Shown one piece after another: positions 22,990-35,600 of a stretch of DNA of 64,000 nucleotides. The translations under genes and the position numbers were made by a program. The notes beneath the pieces are model-generated. The model was not told where the DNA came from. It worked only from the letters and a program-made list of their open reading frames with translations, and ran no database searches. Within the stretch, counting starts at the first letter, position 1, and each line of letters starts with the position of its first letter. This DNA comes from Zychaea mexicana. Taxonomy: Eukaryota; Mucoromycota; Mucoromycetes; Mucorales; Lichtheimiaceae. Location: the NCBI RefSeq assembly GCF_025766255.1, contig NW_026516754.1:121777-185776 (forward strand), written 5' to 3'.

Positions 22990-23440
22990 TAATTTTAGGC
23001 AGAGTGGACATGAATGTTAATCTGAGTAGATATGAATGAAAATCGAGCTGGACATGAATGAAAATTGATCTAGACATGAATGAAAATCGAGCTAGACATG
23101 AATGAAAATCGAGCTGAACATGAATGAAAATTGAGCTGGACATAAATGAAAATCGATCTAGACATGAATGAAAATCGAGCTGGACATGAATAAAAATCAA
23201 GCTGGACATGAATAAAGATCGAGCTGGACATGAGTGTAAAACGCTCTAGACATAAATATAAATTGGCCTGGATATAAATATAAATCGATCTGGACATGAG
23301 TAAAATCAATTTAGACAAGATAAAAATCAATCTGTACATGAATGAAAATCATTCTGGACAAGAATAATAATCAATCTAAACATAAATAATAGACAGCCTG
23401 GACATAATAACAGTCAACCTGGACATAGTTTTAGTAAACT
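22990..23440. repeat. 22-bp subterminal repeats, left arm of copy 1
   Basis: Tandem units of consensus gacatgaatgaaaatcgagc-tg with drift in the last third. They generate long Ser/Phe/Ile-rich reading frames on the minus strand that are repeat translation, not proteins. Confidence 0.9.
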
Positions 23441-24546
23441 AAGACATAATAAAAGTTGAAGTAGATAATATATTAAGTGTTGTAGCAGAGCAGAATATTT
23501 GAGTATCTAAGATTTTCAATTCAAGTCAAGATATAATAGATGTTAAGCAGTATAAAGCCAATGTCACGATATAGTAGTATGGCTGTTTCACTCGTAACAA
23601 GAAGCTTGTAGGCTAATGTACAGGAAATGGCAACGGTGTGTCAGCGATTCACTGTACGCATAAGCCTATTTTGCTGCTGTGGGAACAGGGCCTGAGCGTT
23701 TCCCCACATTTCATTTTACCTGGGTTGAGTTTGAAACAAATTGGGGTTTGTTAGCAGCAGCAGGGAGGAAAAAATCAACAACTAAAGATCCTTTTTTTTT
23801 CTCATTAACATTCGCCATGGCAAATCAACAGCTTCGACGCATACTTGTAAATGGCTCCTACCCTCTTCACGATGATTAAAAAACAAAGAAAACAAAATGG
23901 CACAATCCACGTATTTATTTGAAAAACGAAATGAAGGTAACTGTTTTCTTAAAAAAAGCATGTGCTCAAGATTTATAAGGAGTAGACCGCCGTTACTACT
24001 GCTTAAAAAAACACTGGGTAAGTGAACAAGGGAAGGAAAAGGTTATCGGGTGTGCTTGAGGTATAGCTTTAGTGGAGATATGCCCATTCAGAATTACTGC
24101 TTCTTTCTCTTTTTCTACGTATATACTTATGCACCATCTTGTACCATTCCTACGTCAAACTTACGTGTGTAATACAACATCAACCTCTACCTGCACAAAC
24201 CATTCGTATTCACAACAAGAACGACGTAACAATCTTCTTCTCTATTACTCAAACATAATCATATACAACATGACGCTGATCCGCCATTGACTTGCAAAAT
24301 ATACAGCCTGATGCGATTACTCTTTTCCTTTTGCATATACCAACGTTAACATCGCCGGTCTTCATAGATAAATGAGCTGTAGATAGCAGGAAGGATAATA
24401 GACAGGTTTCTTTCCGTTTATGTTGATGTGGATTGGATGAAAATAAAGTATGATGACTGTTATATAAGAAAGATAACAAAGAAGGCTCTATAAGAGTTAT
24501 ACAAGTGCGAAGGATGTTGTTTCGTGGTAAAGGATGGTTATTGTAA

Positions 24547-24768
24547 TTATTGATATTGCGTGGCAGAGTGTCTGGTGCCATGCACAGTCTCGCGTTTGTG
24601 AACCCATTTATAGCCACACAATTCCGAGATGCGATCCTTAAAGATCTGCCATTGAGCAGTAGGAACGCACACGATTTCATTAGAAATGAGTGCAAGAACT
24701 CCACGTACAGTCAAGTGAGAGAGAGCGTAGCGAATGTCGTCAAGGGTAGTAACTTGCCGGTTGTTCAT
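24547..24768 (-). CDS. Small conserved ORF of the palindromic element, copy 1
   Basis: 73 codons from MNNRQVTTLDDIRYALSHLT to the stop; the frame is open a further 21 codons upstream. The same ORF in the same place and orientation is at 52925-53146 with ~10 amino-acid differences and no frameshift or stop. Trp/Cys/Tyr-containing segment ELCGYKWVHKRETVHG is unchanged. No known domain recognised. It may be a complete small protein or one exon of a larger gene. Coding status rests on conservation between two copies only. Confidence 0.45.
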   Translation of the reverse strand: MNNRQVTTLDDIRYALSHLTVRGVLALISNEIVCVPTAQWQIFKDRISELCGYKWVHKRETVHGTRHSATQYQ

Positions 24769-26339
24769 AGTTACTGTTATTAACACCAAATAAAGTTGCT
24801 GTTGTAATAGCAAAAAAACTTCCTCCTTCATAACAACAAACGCCTTTTCTTTTTTGTCCCTGCCATATTATCATCACCGCCTAGAGCTATATCTATAGTT
24901 TTAATAGAAGCACTTGTAATAACATGCAATGCCATCCCACACCCGTTTATGCAGACAACTGAGACATAATAACTACATAATGTATGATCTTTTACTTTTA
25001 TTTTTTTATCCCAACCACAACATCTACAGTAACAATAATAAAACCCTACATTCCACCCATCAGCATATATAACTACCTTATCCATCAAGACCGGCAATTT
25101 TCGTGTTGGCATATGTAAAAAGAAAAAGGTAATCGTCGTTGCCATCGTGTGTGTGCGAGTACAGCGAATTGCAGAGGAGGATTATAGCTGTGGTAGTGTG
25201 TATGCATCATAGGAATATAACTATTATCACATTGATGTGTATACAAACAGCAAAGAAAGAGATGGCCGTCATTACGACGATGATGTGCTTGAGTATACAA
25301 GTATCAAAACAAAAGACCGGCGTTATAGTCGTCATCATGTAATATGGGCGTACATGATAGTGAAAGGTAATCGCGTCAGGCTGTATGTTTTGCAAGTCAA
25401 TGGCGGATCAGTGTCATGTTGTATATAATTGTGTATGAGTAATGGAGAAGAAGATTGTTGCGCCATTCTTGTTGTGAGTAAAAATCGTTTGTGCAGGTAG
25501 AGGACGATGTTGTATTACGCACGTAAGTCTGACGTTGGAATGGTGTAAGATGGTGCATCAAGTATATACAGAGAAGAAAAAAAAAACAGTAATTCTGAAA
25601 TGAGCGTATGTCCACTAAAGCTATACCTCAAGCACAGCCAATAATTATCTTTTCCTTCCCTTGTTCACTTACCCAGCGTTTTTTAAGCAGTAACGGCGGT
25701 CTACTCCTTATAAATCTTGAGCACATGCTTTTTTTAAGAAAACAGCTACCTTCATTTCGTTTTTCAATAAATCTGTAGATTGTGCCGTTTTGTTTTCATC
25801 GTGAAGAGAGTAGGAGCCATTTACAAGTGTGCGTCGCAGCTGTTGATTTGCCATGGCGAATCGTAATGTAAAAAAAAACGGATCTTTGGTTATTGTTTTT
25901 TTCCTCCCTGCTGCTACTATCAAACCCCACACTTTCCACCTACCTCAGCTACCAGCTTCCAATTTGTTTTAAACTCAACCCAGGTAAAATGAATGGAGGG
26001 GAAACGCTCAGGCCCTGTTCCCATAGCAGCAAAATAGGCTTATGCGCACAGTAGTGAGTCTCTGATGCACCCTTGCCATTTCCTGTACATTAGCCTACAA
26101 GCTTTTTGTCACGAGTGAACCAGCCATACTACTATATCTTGACATTGGCTTTGTACTGCTTAACTTCTATTATGTCTTGACTTGAATTGAAAATCTTAAG
26201 TACTCAAATATTCTGCTCTGCTACACTTAATATATTATCTACTTCAACTTTTATTATGTCTTAGTTGATTAAAACTATGTCTAGGTTGACTGTTATTATG
26301 TCTAGGTTGTCTATTATTCATGTTTAGATTGATTATTAT

Positions 26340-26610
26340 TCTTGTCAAAATGATTTTCATTCATGTACAGATTGATTTTTATTTTGTCCAGATCATTTTT
26401 TATTCATGTCCAGATCAATTTTTATTCATGTCCAGGTCGATCTTTATTCATGTCTAGATCGATCCTTATTCATGTCCAGATCAATCATTATTCATGTCCA
26501 GCTCGAATTTCATTCATGTCCAGCTCAATTTTCATTCATGTCTAGATCAATTTTCATTCATGTCCAGCTCGATTTTCATTCATATCTACTCAGATTAACA
26601 TTCATGTCCA
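26340..26610. repeat. 22-bp subterminal repeats, right arm of copy 1
   Basis: Inverted counterpart of 22990-23440 (tttttattcatgtccagatc-type units). Confidence 0.9.
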
Positions 26611-26682
26611 CTCTGCCTAAAATTAAATCCCTTCTGCCTAAATAAAAGTTAAAACGTCTGCTAGGAGATGAAAAATCCTGTA

Positions 26683-27112
26683 GTAGCTGTCATATCTATA
26701 AAGTTTATTTCTTTCCTAGTTATATATATAGTGTGCCGTATATATATGTACATATATAATAGCCCAATTCTTATATAGTTAGTATGGAAAAGAGCAAACC
26801 CACTTTTTACATTTTTGTGTTCCTAACAAGTTCACTGTATAGGAGCTTCTCTATTCCAGACAATCGTTGAATCGTTTGCAATTTGGAATGGCTAATCGCT
26901 CTCCTTATATTCAGCACGATTGGAGTGAATCTTGTTGAAACGTTGTTGCGTATTCTAGAACAAAACGCCAAGTAACCGCACTGTATAAGAATACGATGAG
27001 CCTTGATATAACGTGCATGATTCCTCGCCAACTCCACAATCTCCATTGCTTAGAAGCGCCATTACACTGCTCCACCTATTTGACAAACACAGTCCAACAC
27101 TAATTAGTGAGA
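26683..27112. other. No gene seen
   Basis: Spacer between the palindromic element and the MULE remnant. An 79-codon minus-strand frame (26807-27046) has no recognisable domain; it could be decayed MULE C-terminus but lacks a SWIM motif. Confidence 0.4.
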
Positions 27113-27608
27113 TTAGTCACTATTAATAAGGGAAACAGGTATATGCCCAACTCGGTACGTTAGACGTTTGACTTCTTGCTGGACGTCAAACTCGACATCG
27201 AACGTCAGGATACTCATCAACAAGTCAAGACAATGGACACGTTTGCGCTTCAGATAAATTGTCTTCAGCTGGTTGTGCCATGACTCAACATAGTTGTTTG
27301 TCTCCATGTTCGTGTAAACTGCAGGTTGGTAGCATGCAGCCCACCGATCACAGCCTTGTTCACCAGTAACCCAGTATTTCTGAAAGTAAGAAAAAAAAGG
27401 GCTTTCGGTATCTACCAAAAGTAGACAAGAACTCGTGGAGCAGTTGTTAGAGCATCTCCAACGGTCGTTCTAAAATTTTTCTAAAATGGAACGCTGCTAT
27501 CCTAGCAGGACCATAGAATTGGCATGGTTTTTCCAACGGTCGCGCTATTCTAAAACTGGCTATTGAATTTACTGCTCTGCTCTTTCTACTTCAACCACTC
27601 ATTTCACA

Positions 27609-28985
27609 ATGTCAAGCCAAAATATTCGCAACCTAAAACAAATGTTCGATGAAGACATTGAGGAAGAACGCCAACGTCAGCGCAGAGTTGAGCGTCTTCA
27701 GAGAATCTTTGCAGCTAATGACCAAGACGACGATCAAGTGAGAAAACCCAGAAAAGGCTCTGTTCCTGGTCATCTCGTCATTAACTGCGATCGCGTTGGA
27801 GGTCATTGGCGTTTATACAATGACTATTTTGGCGACAATCCTGTTTACCCCGAATACAAGTTCCGTACTCGTTTTCGCATGAGTCGTCGGCTTTTCGAAC
27901 GGATCGTAAGCGAATTGGAGCAGAAAGATGCCTTCTTTCCGCAGAAGTACGACGCGGCTCATACGCCTAGATTGACACCGCTGCAGAAAGCGACGGCAGC
28001 AATTCGCCAACTGGCATATGGCGTATCTGCCGATGCGACCGACGAATATGTTCGACTAGGTGCAAGCACTGCTCTTGAGTGCTTAAAGCGCTTCTGCTTG
28101 GCAATCAGCCGCATCTTTGGTGACGAATACCTGCGCTCACCAAACGAGGATGATATCAAGCAGCTTCTTGATATGGCGGAGAAACGCGAGTTCCCTGGCA
28201 TGCTCGGTTCCTTGGACTGCATGCATTGGGAATGGAAGAACTGTCCTGCCGGATGGAAAGGACAATATCAAGGTAAAGAGAAGAAAGCTACAGTAATCCT
28301 TGAGGCTGTAGCAGACTTCGAAACATGGATCTAGCACGCGTTCTTCGGTCTCCTGGGTACGCTGAATGACATCAATGTCTTGCAGCGTTCCCCCATCTTC
28401 GATGATCTGGCGTCTGATGTTACGTCGCCCGTCAACTTTTCTGTAAATGGCCACAACTACACCAAAGGCTATTATTTAGTTGATGGTATTTACCCGCCGT
28501 GGGCTACGTTTATGGATTCAATCACGCATCCGATTGAGAAGAAAAAAAAGGTAAATTTTAACAATGCATATGGAGAGCAGCAACTCTAACTACTTATATA
28601 GTTGTTTGCCTGTATGCAAGAAGCGTACCGTAAGGATGTCGAGCGTGCCTTTGGGATCTTGCAAAGTAGATTTGCTGTGATTCGACACCCAGCAAGACTA
28701 TGGTAACCCGACGATCTGTCAATGGTTATGCGCGCATGCATAATCTTGTATAACATGATTGTTGAAGATCAGTGCTGCAATCCAGGAGAGGATGTTGCTG
28801 ATGACAACGAAGCCGAAGTATTGCGAAGTGTTGGATCGGCGCCCATTTTGACAGTTCGCAGGGATCCAAACACCATGAGCGAATACTTAAATCGCTATGA
28901 TGAGATCAAGGATGTTGCGGTCCACGATCAACTGAAGAACGACCTCGTTGAGCATTTGTGGCAGCACCAAGGCAATATGATCTAG
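27609..28985 (+). pseudogene. Harbinger 1 transposase (DDE_Tnp_4 type), two in-frame stops
   Basis: N-terminus with a charged coiled-coil-like segment, then FRTRFRMSRRLFERIVSELE and the catalytic core: first Asp in MLGSLDCMHWEWKNCP, second in LGTLNDINVL, Glu in RKDVERAFGILQSRF. A 51-nt GT-AG intron at 28551-28601 (phase 0). In-frame stops: TAG at 28332-28334 (FETWI-stop-HAFFG, where the family usually has Trp) and TAA at 28704-28706 (ARLW-stop-PDDLS). The frame is otherwise continuous to 28985. Catalytic residues remain, so decay is recent. Confidence 0.85.
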
Positions 28986-29022
28986 TAAAACACAAAAGAT
29001 ATTTTTTATTTATTGTTTTCTA

Positions 29023-29951
29023 TTACTCGTCAACTTCGTCGTCGGTAGTCTGTTGAACTTCTACGTCCTGGACAATGGCTTTTGCGATTCTGGCCTTTGC
29101 ATTGGCCAAAGTCTCGCCTTTTCTCAGCGTCCAATACTCGAGTTCAGCTCCTAAGTATCTGTCGAGCTGTTCTCGCATCACTTCATCGTCGTTCATTTTC
29201 TCCTGGAGCTCGATGCGCCTGCGGCTGTTCTGGACATGCTCCTCTTCAGCCTTCGCCAATCGAGCGCGATCATCGTCCAATTTACGCTTGCGCGTTCCAT
29301 CCTCCTTCTCTTGCTCCTTGGCTTTCTTGCGACCGATTGGGCGCTTCACATACTCAGGTGCGCTTTGATTTGTCACATTGACATACTTGTTACTGAACTT
29401 TGGTTGCTCATGAAGCTCATTGTAACAGTGTTGAAACTTCCAAGCAGATTTTGCAGCTTTCTTATACAGCGTTACTGCGTAGTCTTTCTTCACTCCCATA
29501 TATTCATCAGTACTGGTATCGTATCGTTTATGAAAACTAGCATCCCCTAACCTCATTTTCTTCGTTGTTTCTGCTTTTATTTCGCGCAAGAGCTTTTGCA
29601 AGACAACCGCAGTATCTAGACACCTCTCTTTGGATGGTATCCCAGCGGCTCGAGAGGGCTCCCTGCTAGTTCGTACATCCATATCTCCCCCTCTTTGAAG
29701 AAAATTTTTGTAGATAGTCTCCCACAATATTTAGAGGGGAACATCGGTGCCCTTTGACGAACGAGTGGAGGTGGCAAGCCAGGATTGACACAACCACACA
29801 TCCTCTTCATTGCTCCAGCTCGGACCGCGATTGCCAGCTTTTGCTGCTGCTGCTGTCGACGATTCTGCGACAACTTCGGGAACGGTGGTCGATTCTTAAC
29901 ACGAGATTCGACATTAGTGATGGGGATCGGGGCAGAAGAACTAGAAGACAT
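29023..29951 (-). pseudogene. Harbinger 1 accessory protein (Myb/SANT-like with NAM-associated-like tail)
   Basis: The main frame (29727-29023, 234 aa) has WKFQHCYNELHEQPKFSNKY, a Lys-rich stretch (GRKKAKEQEK) and a long C-terminal helix with probable coiled coil (RRRIELQEKMNDDEVMREQL). This is the layout of Harbinger accessory proteins, which help bind DNA and import the transposase. The N-terminal part (MSSSSSAPIPI, 29951 to ~29700) lies in another frame, so either an intron or a frameshift separates them. The SANT helices are poorly preserved. Confidence 0.6.
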
Positions 29952-31579
29952 TGTTGTTGGAAAAGGAAGTGATTTATAAAGAAGAGAGAGCTTTATTTTA
30001 CTGCGTACAACAACGCGATTTTATTTTAGAAAACTTGCCCTAATTTTGGGATGCCTATTCTAAAAAAAATTTGACCCTTTTCTAAAATAGAATAGAAATA
30101 GGACGACCATTAGAACTCGAAATTTTCTATTTCGGAATCCTAAAATAGAGTTCAGAACGACCGTTGGAGATGCTCTTAAAATGTATCAACATTACGTTCG
30201 TACATCAACGCGCGTAGCTTCTCACAGGCAATCTGCATGGCGATGGCCTTGCTTCTACTAGGCGATGACTTGATCTTAGAACGGACGTTTTTCATCCATG
30301 AGCGCATGACATGCCAGGTGCAAAACTGGATTGTATATAAGGGCCAGACAGCGCGGATGGCATTATCCTCAGGCAGGCTGCAGTCAATAGTGATGCGATA
30401 TAGGTTTACACCAAGGGAAGCAAGCTGATGCAACCAGGCACCAAGGGGAGTAGAGGCAGTGGTATCGGTAAAGAGGTAGGCAACTGGAACCCCTTGAGCA
30501 GCAACTGGATGGCAGATAACCATGGTATATAAAATACTATTAGAGTACTGGCTGACATCATGAGTGGCATTAAGAGAAATAAACTTGGCATTCAAGAGCA
30601 AATCCTTCTGCTAAGGAGCAAAGAAACCGAACGTAAAGTTATCTTCGGTAAGACACTTTACTGCTTGCTGTTGCTGGTTTTCATCAATGGTGATCTTTTC
30701 ATTGATCCACACAAAATATCCGATCGATTCAAGGTGTTGCAACCACAAAGACAAAGACGAGAAGTCATCATCATTTCTCTGCGATTTCTCTTGACGATAC
30801 TTGTAGTAAATGTTGTATACATCTACTGTGTTCACGTATGCTTCACGTCTGTTGTCACCAATAGTGCAGTATTCACGCTGCATATACAAGCGCACGTCAC
30901 GTACGTTGTATCCCTTATGCAATTCTTGAAGGATCTTGCTCTTGATTTCTTGTGAATTGGGCAAGTACTTGACATCTTCGCCGCTACCAGGAGTATGATC
31001 TGGATGACCTCCAGCAAAGAACAAATACACCTTTTCTGGCTCCTCTTCATAGCATACTGCTCTGAAGCGAGCTGGACAGCCAATTTTCTTTGATCTTTGG
31101 CGGATACGGATCGACTTTGATGCACCACCTTTGACACGATCGTTGCGCACACGGACGCCTCCAGAACGATGGCAAACATAACGCTCGGACCATTTCACTT
31201 TTCTTTTACGAGCTCTTTTGGTAGGGTGGATGTCTATAAGTGATGTTATATTGTGAGATAGATTAATGCAGGTACATAATTAATTTTTCCTTATTTGTAT
31301 TCATTGTTGATTTATTATACCTCTACTTTCTTCTACTTCGTTTTCCTCAACAACTTCTCCCGAAATCGTCGCGTCATTCGCTTGTTGGATTTCATTGCCA
31401 TTGCTTTCACAGATCAGAATTCCTTTGCCATTTTGGTGATCTTTTTTCACCCAGCAATGACCAGACACTTGAGGTGCACGCTCGATCGTCGCTCTGTAGG
31501 TTGCAATCGGTAGCCACTCTGGAACACTCTCGTTTTCGAGGTCGAGAATAATAGGCGTGTTGCTGTTGTTGTTGGACAT

Positions 31580-32957
31580 TGCGTGTTTTTAATAGCAGTA
31601 GTAGAAAAGTATGTGTATCGAAGAGGGCACTTGTTTATTTTTTTGATCTTTCTACTACAGACTATACTAGGTCCGCGATTCTCAATTATTCATGATCATA
31701 CTTTAACAGAACGCACAAAGGTTTTGTCTCATATTGACATTTATCATCAGATGGTGCAATAATAAGAGATGCACGATTCCCCTCCATATATGTATTATTC
31801 TGTGTTTTAGAGATGAAGGATCCATGTAGTATTGAAGAGACATTTTATTATAAAAGCTTTATTCATATATACTATTTATTAACGGCACTTTACAACTATA
31901 AATTTGGGTAGGGACTTACCTACACTTCTAATATCATACCATAAGCATAAATATAGTACTCACATCTTTTGGTCCCTATGATGTATTGACAGGTATGTGT
32001 ATCTTTGGTTCTAAGAGGAAATAGAGAGAATTAGTATATTGCCAGTTATATTCGACGCTTGCTTACATATCATGTTTTCTATGCTTTACATAAAACGTCC
32101 CTCTTTTCTTGAACACGAACTTCTTTACAACGCATGGCTGAAAGAGCCAACAACATAATACCTTTGACTGATCCTGCCTATATATATATTAGCACATCGT
32201 TGAGAATATAGCACGAATGCACTATAGCAAAAAAAAAGCATACCCGTTAAGAACCACAGGTACAATATTAGCTGGCCGTCATCGTTCAATGATCGTTCAT
32301 TCCATCGTGAACTGTAACCGTGTGTCGAAATGCCAATGTCCTACGTCAAAATGCACGATGCCTAAGAGCGAGATCTCAACAGACCGGCGGTTAAGCAAAG
32401 CTCCTTCATAGTGTATAGCTTTGAACTTTTTGTCCCCCTTTTCTTCTCTTTAACCCTTGGATCGTCCCCTGCTTCAAATGGCCATTCCATTACTGCATCT
32501 TGTGTTGAGATCTTTGCAGTAGAATCGTCAGTGTGTTTGTAAAAGGATCTGTGCTTTGTCCCACCAGTACTTTGTTGTTGTCTTTTCCCTTCGGCTTTGT
32601 TTTTATTTCAAGTGTCTGCTGTCAAATTGTTCTCCATTCTATTCAATGGCATTTCTAACTTGGCTGCATGCACTTATCTTCAATGACCATGTATGTCTTT
32701 TCTTAGTGATTGTGTATTGATTGTTAATGACCAGTACTTCTTTTTTTTTGCGGTTTGTGAATAAAAGGCGCTGCTCACAGCACTGACGCACCACACGCCG
32801 TGACTCTGAAATTGGAGTTTAAAATTTTTGGTTTTGGGGGGCGGGGACTCCCCTCTGTTAAAATGGGGTAGACATAAGGGTTTTGGATATACCACACTTC
32901 TGGTGATGACGGAAGCAACAGTGATTCAAGTTAGGGGCTTACCAACCAAGATTTAAA
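31580..32957. other. No gene seen
   Basis: 31580-31790 is MULE 5' flank, repeated at 56130-56339. The rest has only short frames. An inverted GGGGAGTCCCC-like motif lies at ~32846. No tRNA or structured RNA recognised. Confidence 0.4.
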
Positions 32958-33631
32958 GAAGGGGGTCTACACGATCCAACAAAAAAGAGAAAGTAAATGC
33001 TTCAAGTATGAGGAGCTGAAAGCTTTGTTCAGCAGCAGGGAAAACATCAATCCCTCTTTCCATGAGGAAGGTGGTTCAGCTCCAGTGTCGCGTCACTACG
33101 CCAGTACTCTCACTCCAGAAGCTCTCCAGCAACCAGCTGTCAGTGCACCAGATGGCGGCCAGCATGCTAACGACGACGAACAATGCAATGATGAGTCCGA
33201 CGTTCCACAATTTGATGGCGCCGGGACAAACGATTTGTAGCTCGACGAGCATGATTGTTTGCTATCTGATGATGCTGGCGAGCTTGGTAGTGAGACAGTC
33301 ATTGGAGATGACTGGTTAGGTGCTGGTGATGCTGGAGAAGAAGAAGACGTAGAAAACGAAAACAGTAGGAGAAGAAGAGAATGAAGAGTCTGGTAGCGAT
33401 GAAGATCCTATGCCAAAGCGTCATAGGAACTTCACAGATTCATATGACGCTCATAGTTACAAGAGACTCAAGTTAGAGAAGAAGCGCCTAGATCTGGATG
33501 AGAGGAAATGGGAACTCGCAGTGGACAGCTATGACCTCGATGTTAGAAGAGCAGACTTTGAAGAGAAGATGCGTAAGGCAGAGTTGGATGCTCGCATGAC
33601 CAAGATCAAACAAACTTCGTCCGTGGTTTGA
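32958..33631 (+). pseudogene. Harbinger 3 accessory protein remnant
   Basis: Translation KYEELKALFSSRENINPSFH followed by an acidic linker and a basic, Arg/Lys/Glu-rich helix (KRLKLEKKRLDLDERKWELA, 33467-33526) resembles Myb-type Harbinger partners. TAG at 33238-33240 and a frame change near 33380 break it. It is divergent to the transposase relic, as in the other Harbingers. Start not determined. Confidence 0.55.
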
Positions 33632-33744
33632 TTTTGGGTGGCAAGACTCCAGAAGAAGTAGAAGCAGTATGGGTACGTTTTGGTTATCCATTCTAATTAG
33701 GTCGAATAAAATCTTTTTGTAATGCGAATTTCAAACTTTTAATT

Positions 33745-35005
33745 TTATAAAGCAACTACTTTGATGGACTCGCGCCATGCATTTGCAACCTCTAGAGTAT
33801 TGTCGTCACACAACTCGTCAATGTTCCCCTCTTGATCCCTGTCTTATTCGTTTATCTGCCACTGATCTTTACGAAGCTGCAAGAGGTTATGTAGAACCAC
33901 TGTTGCCTTGACGATTTGATTCAAGTAATGGTGGTCGTTATCTTTACACAACTGTAAAGCAGTGTGCTTGAGGTATCGCCATCGACCCTTCCATATACCA
34001 AAGGTGTCTTCGATGGCAACCCTAGCCTAACAATGAATTTTGTTGAACTCCTTGTTTCCGTTATTACCATGCATGGCCGGCTCATGATAAGGTGTCAACA
34101 AATGTGTGGTTAACGTGTATCTGGAGTCACCAAGGAGGAATTGATTGTTGGAAAAGTGATCTAAGGAGCGATTGTAAATCGATGACATCTTATGGGCCTT
34201 GGAATCACTAAAAGATCCAGGAAGTCCTACCTGGATATGACGGATCAAATTTTTGTCGTCACAAACTGCTTGTACGTTCATTGAATAGCACTGTTTTCGA
34301 TTGAAGTAAGCTTCTCCTTGATTTTGGCTTCTAACAAAAAACAACGTGTGTGCCATCAAGGAAGCCAACACAACCAGGAAACTTATGCTTTGATTAGATA
34401 TGTGTAGTGATTCTGTCTCTCTCTGTTGCATCAGGCCAGTGAACGTATTCAGGGAAGAGGTCATTCAGGGCTGTAATAATTCTTTCTATATAGAGAGGTA
34501 CAGTGCCTACTGATAGTCCCTAGTAACATGTGATACTGAAAGCTGAACTTCCAGTACCGTCATGTACGAATCTTTCCAAGGTACATGCCAGTTGAATCCA
34601 GACTAGCTTCTGCTTTCGCCCGCGTAGATCTGCTTTCTTGAACACATTGTTAATATTGATTTTCATGATGAGTTCTTTGAAAGTCGAGTTTTTTATATAT
34701 ACCATGCATCGAAATTTGCAGTTGTTCTAAGACTAGAAAAACTACGCATACTCCTTCAGCTTCAGTACTATTCGACGTGGTCGTAAAAGATGGTAGCTCT
34801 TGATCCCTTGAACAGTCGCCATAAGCTCCTCAATTTGAGCTTGGATGTTGAGAAATTCAGGTGAGCCAAGCATAGGTGTTACTTTTTGTAGTTCCAACGT
34901 CCTAATCTTGTGATGAATGTGTTTGATTGTGGGATGGCAAGTTGATTGCCGAGGCATGACTAAATGGCAGAATGAGAAGTAAAGGGAAGTGAAGAGCGAA
35001 CCCAC
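33745..35005 (-). pseudogene. Harbinger 3 transposase remnant
   Basis: Segments in order on the minus strand: RKQKLVWIQLACTLERFVHD, then (after a TAG) LSVGTVPLYIERIITALNDL, a frameshift near the first Asp motif (GFLDGTHV), then QGEAYFNRKQCYSMNVQAVC and SFSDSKAHKM (second Asp). After a further TAG at 34027-34029 comes ARVAIEDTFGIWKGRWRYLK (Glu). At least three stops and one frameshift. 34742-35005 may be its N-terminal region. TIRs not identified. Confidence 0.75.
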
Positions 35006-35524
35006 ATTTACAATTTGCAGGAATGTAAAAAACGCAAGTTAATTAGCTCCTCAAAAATAAAGCTTGTGTATTGGTCCATTAATTAGGGACTTGATTGGGG
35101 CTAATGAGCAATATAGGTACCCCCCCTCTAATTAAAGATAGAGTCACACATCGGACCTCAAATTCTACATATATTTGGTTCAATATCTGAAATTCTATAT
35201 CTCCAATTTTCTAAGCCACAGCGCAGAAATTGCAAGAGAACCAGCCATTTGAAGCTAAGAGGTCAGTTTTTGTAAATGTTCACATTTTTAAAATTTTGAA
35301 GTTTTATATAGCTAGGTATAATAGCTACAGAAACATACTACTAAAAGCTATATTGTAGCGAGATGTGTTGAGCTCAAAAAAATACTAGAAGATAAGTAAT
35401 CGTTACTATGATGTCTAAGGGATAAGGGTATATTTGATCAAAATTTCAATTAGAGAAAGATATAAAGCTCAAGAGTTATTAGTAGTATGTACATTAAAAG
35501 TGACTAATGATAATTGCATTTTAT

Positions 35525-35600
35525 AAAAGAACCTTGTTACATGGGAAAAAGAAGCCTTGTTATATGGGAAAAAGAAACCTTGTTATATGGGAAAAAGGAT
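35525..35600. repeat. 24-bp direct repeat, three units
   Basis: Three copies of ccttgttayatgggaaaaag with spacer aar. Non-coding. Confidence 0.8.

Larger units (their letters stand above)
22937..26680. mobile_element. Giant palindromic TIR element, copy 1 (3.74 kb)
   Basis: Arms of ~1.4 kb (22937-~24330 and ~25370-26680) are inverted copies around a ~1-kb unique centre. The tips read tttttcatctcctagcagac on the left and, inverted, ...ctaggagatgaaaaatcctg on the right, and each is bordered by TA (22935-22936, 26681-26682), consistent with a Tc1/mariner-like TA target. Each arm has an array of 22-bp subterminal repeats, then a unique segment. The centre holds one small ORF. No transposase is recognisable. 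A second copy is at 51265-55239 and a third, half copy at 57778-58686. Confidence 0.9.
27450..30175. mobile_element. PIF/Harbinger element 1, TSD TTA
   Basis: Tips GAGCATCTCCAACGGTCGTT (27450) and the exact inverse ending AACGACCGTTGGAGATGCTC (30175), flanked by TTA on both sides (27447-27449, 30176-30178), the 3-bp target typical of PIF/Harbinger. Two convergent genes: transposase (plus) and Myb/SANT-like accessory (minus). Length 2,726 bp. Inserted in the MULE gene in reverse order to its reading. Confidence 0.95.
27113..31579 (-). pseudogene. Second MULE transposase gene, split by a Harbinger element
   Basis: Reading on the minus strand: exon 1 is 31579-31321 (acidic leader), then an 87-nt GT-AG intron (31234-31320), then the zinc-binding module (KWSERYVCHR ... 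GCPARF ... HPDHTPGSG) and DDE core (first position now Asn in SLNATHDVSQ; second Asp in RITIDCSLPEDNAI). TAG at 30611-30613 replaces the Trp of the 5473-7600 homologue (FAP-stop-QKDLL versus FVAPWQMHLL). The gene is cut at VDTF by the Harbinger at 27450-30175 and resumes with LLHEFLSTFG, YFQKYWV and NNYVESWHNQLK (Glu), ending at 27113. The SWIM and tail are missing, and no TIRs were found. D-to-N, the stop and the insertion make it non-functional. Confidence 0.85.

Noticed and set aside
22970..23339. Ser/Phe/Ile-rich membrane-like proteins (also at 26363-26645, 51417-51713, 54733-55021, 58325-58651)
   Set aside because: They are translations of the 22-bp subterminal repeats and exist in several frames at once, with no shared start or non-repeat part.
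22990..23440. CRISPR-like array (regular ~22-bp repeats)
   Set aside because: Units are contiguous without spacers, occur inverted in the other arm, and lie inside a eukaryotic transposon.
24249..24704. 151-codon ORF overlapping the small palindromic-element ORF
   Set aside because: A shadow of the 24547 frame. Its copy at 52702-53121 differs in length and it lacks any recognisable domain.
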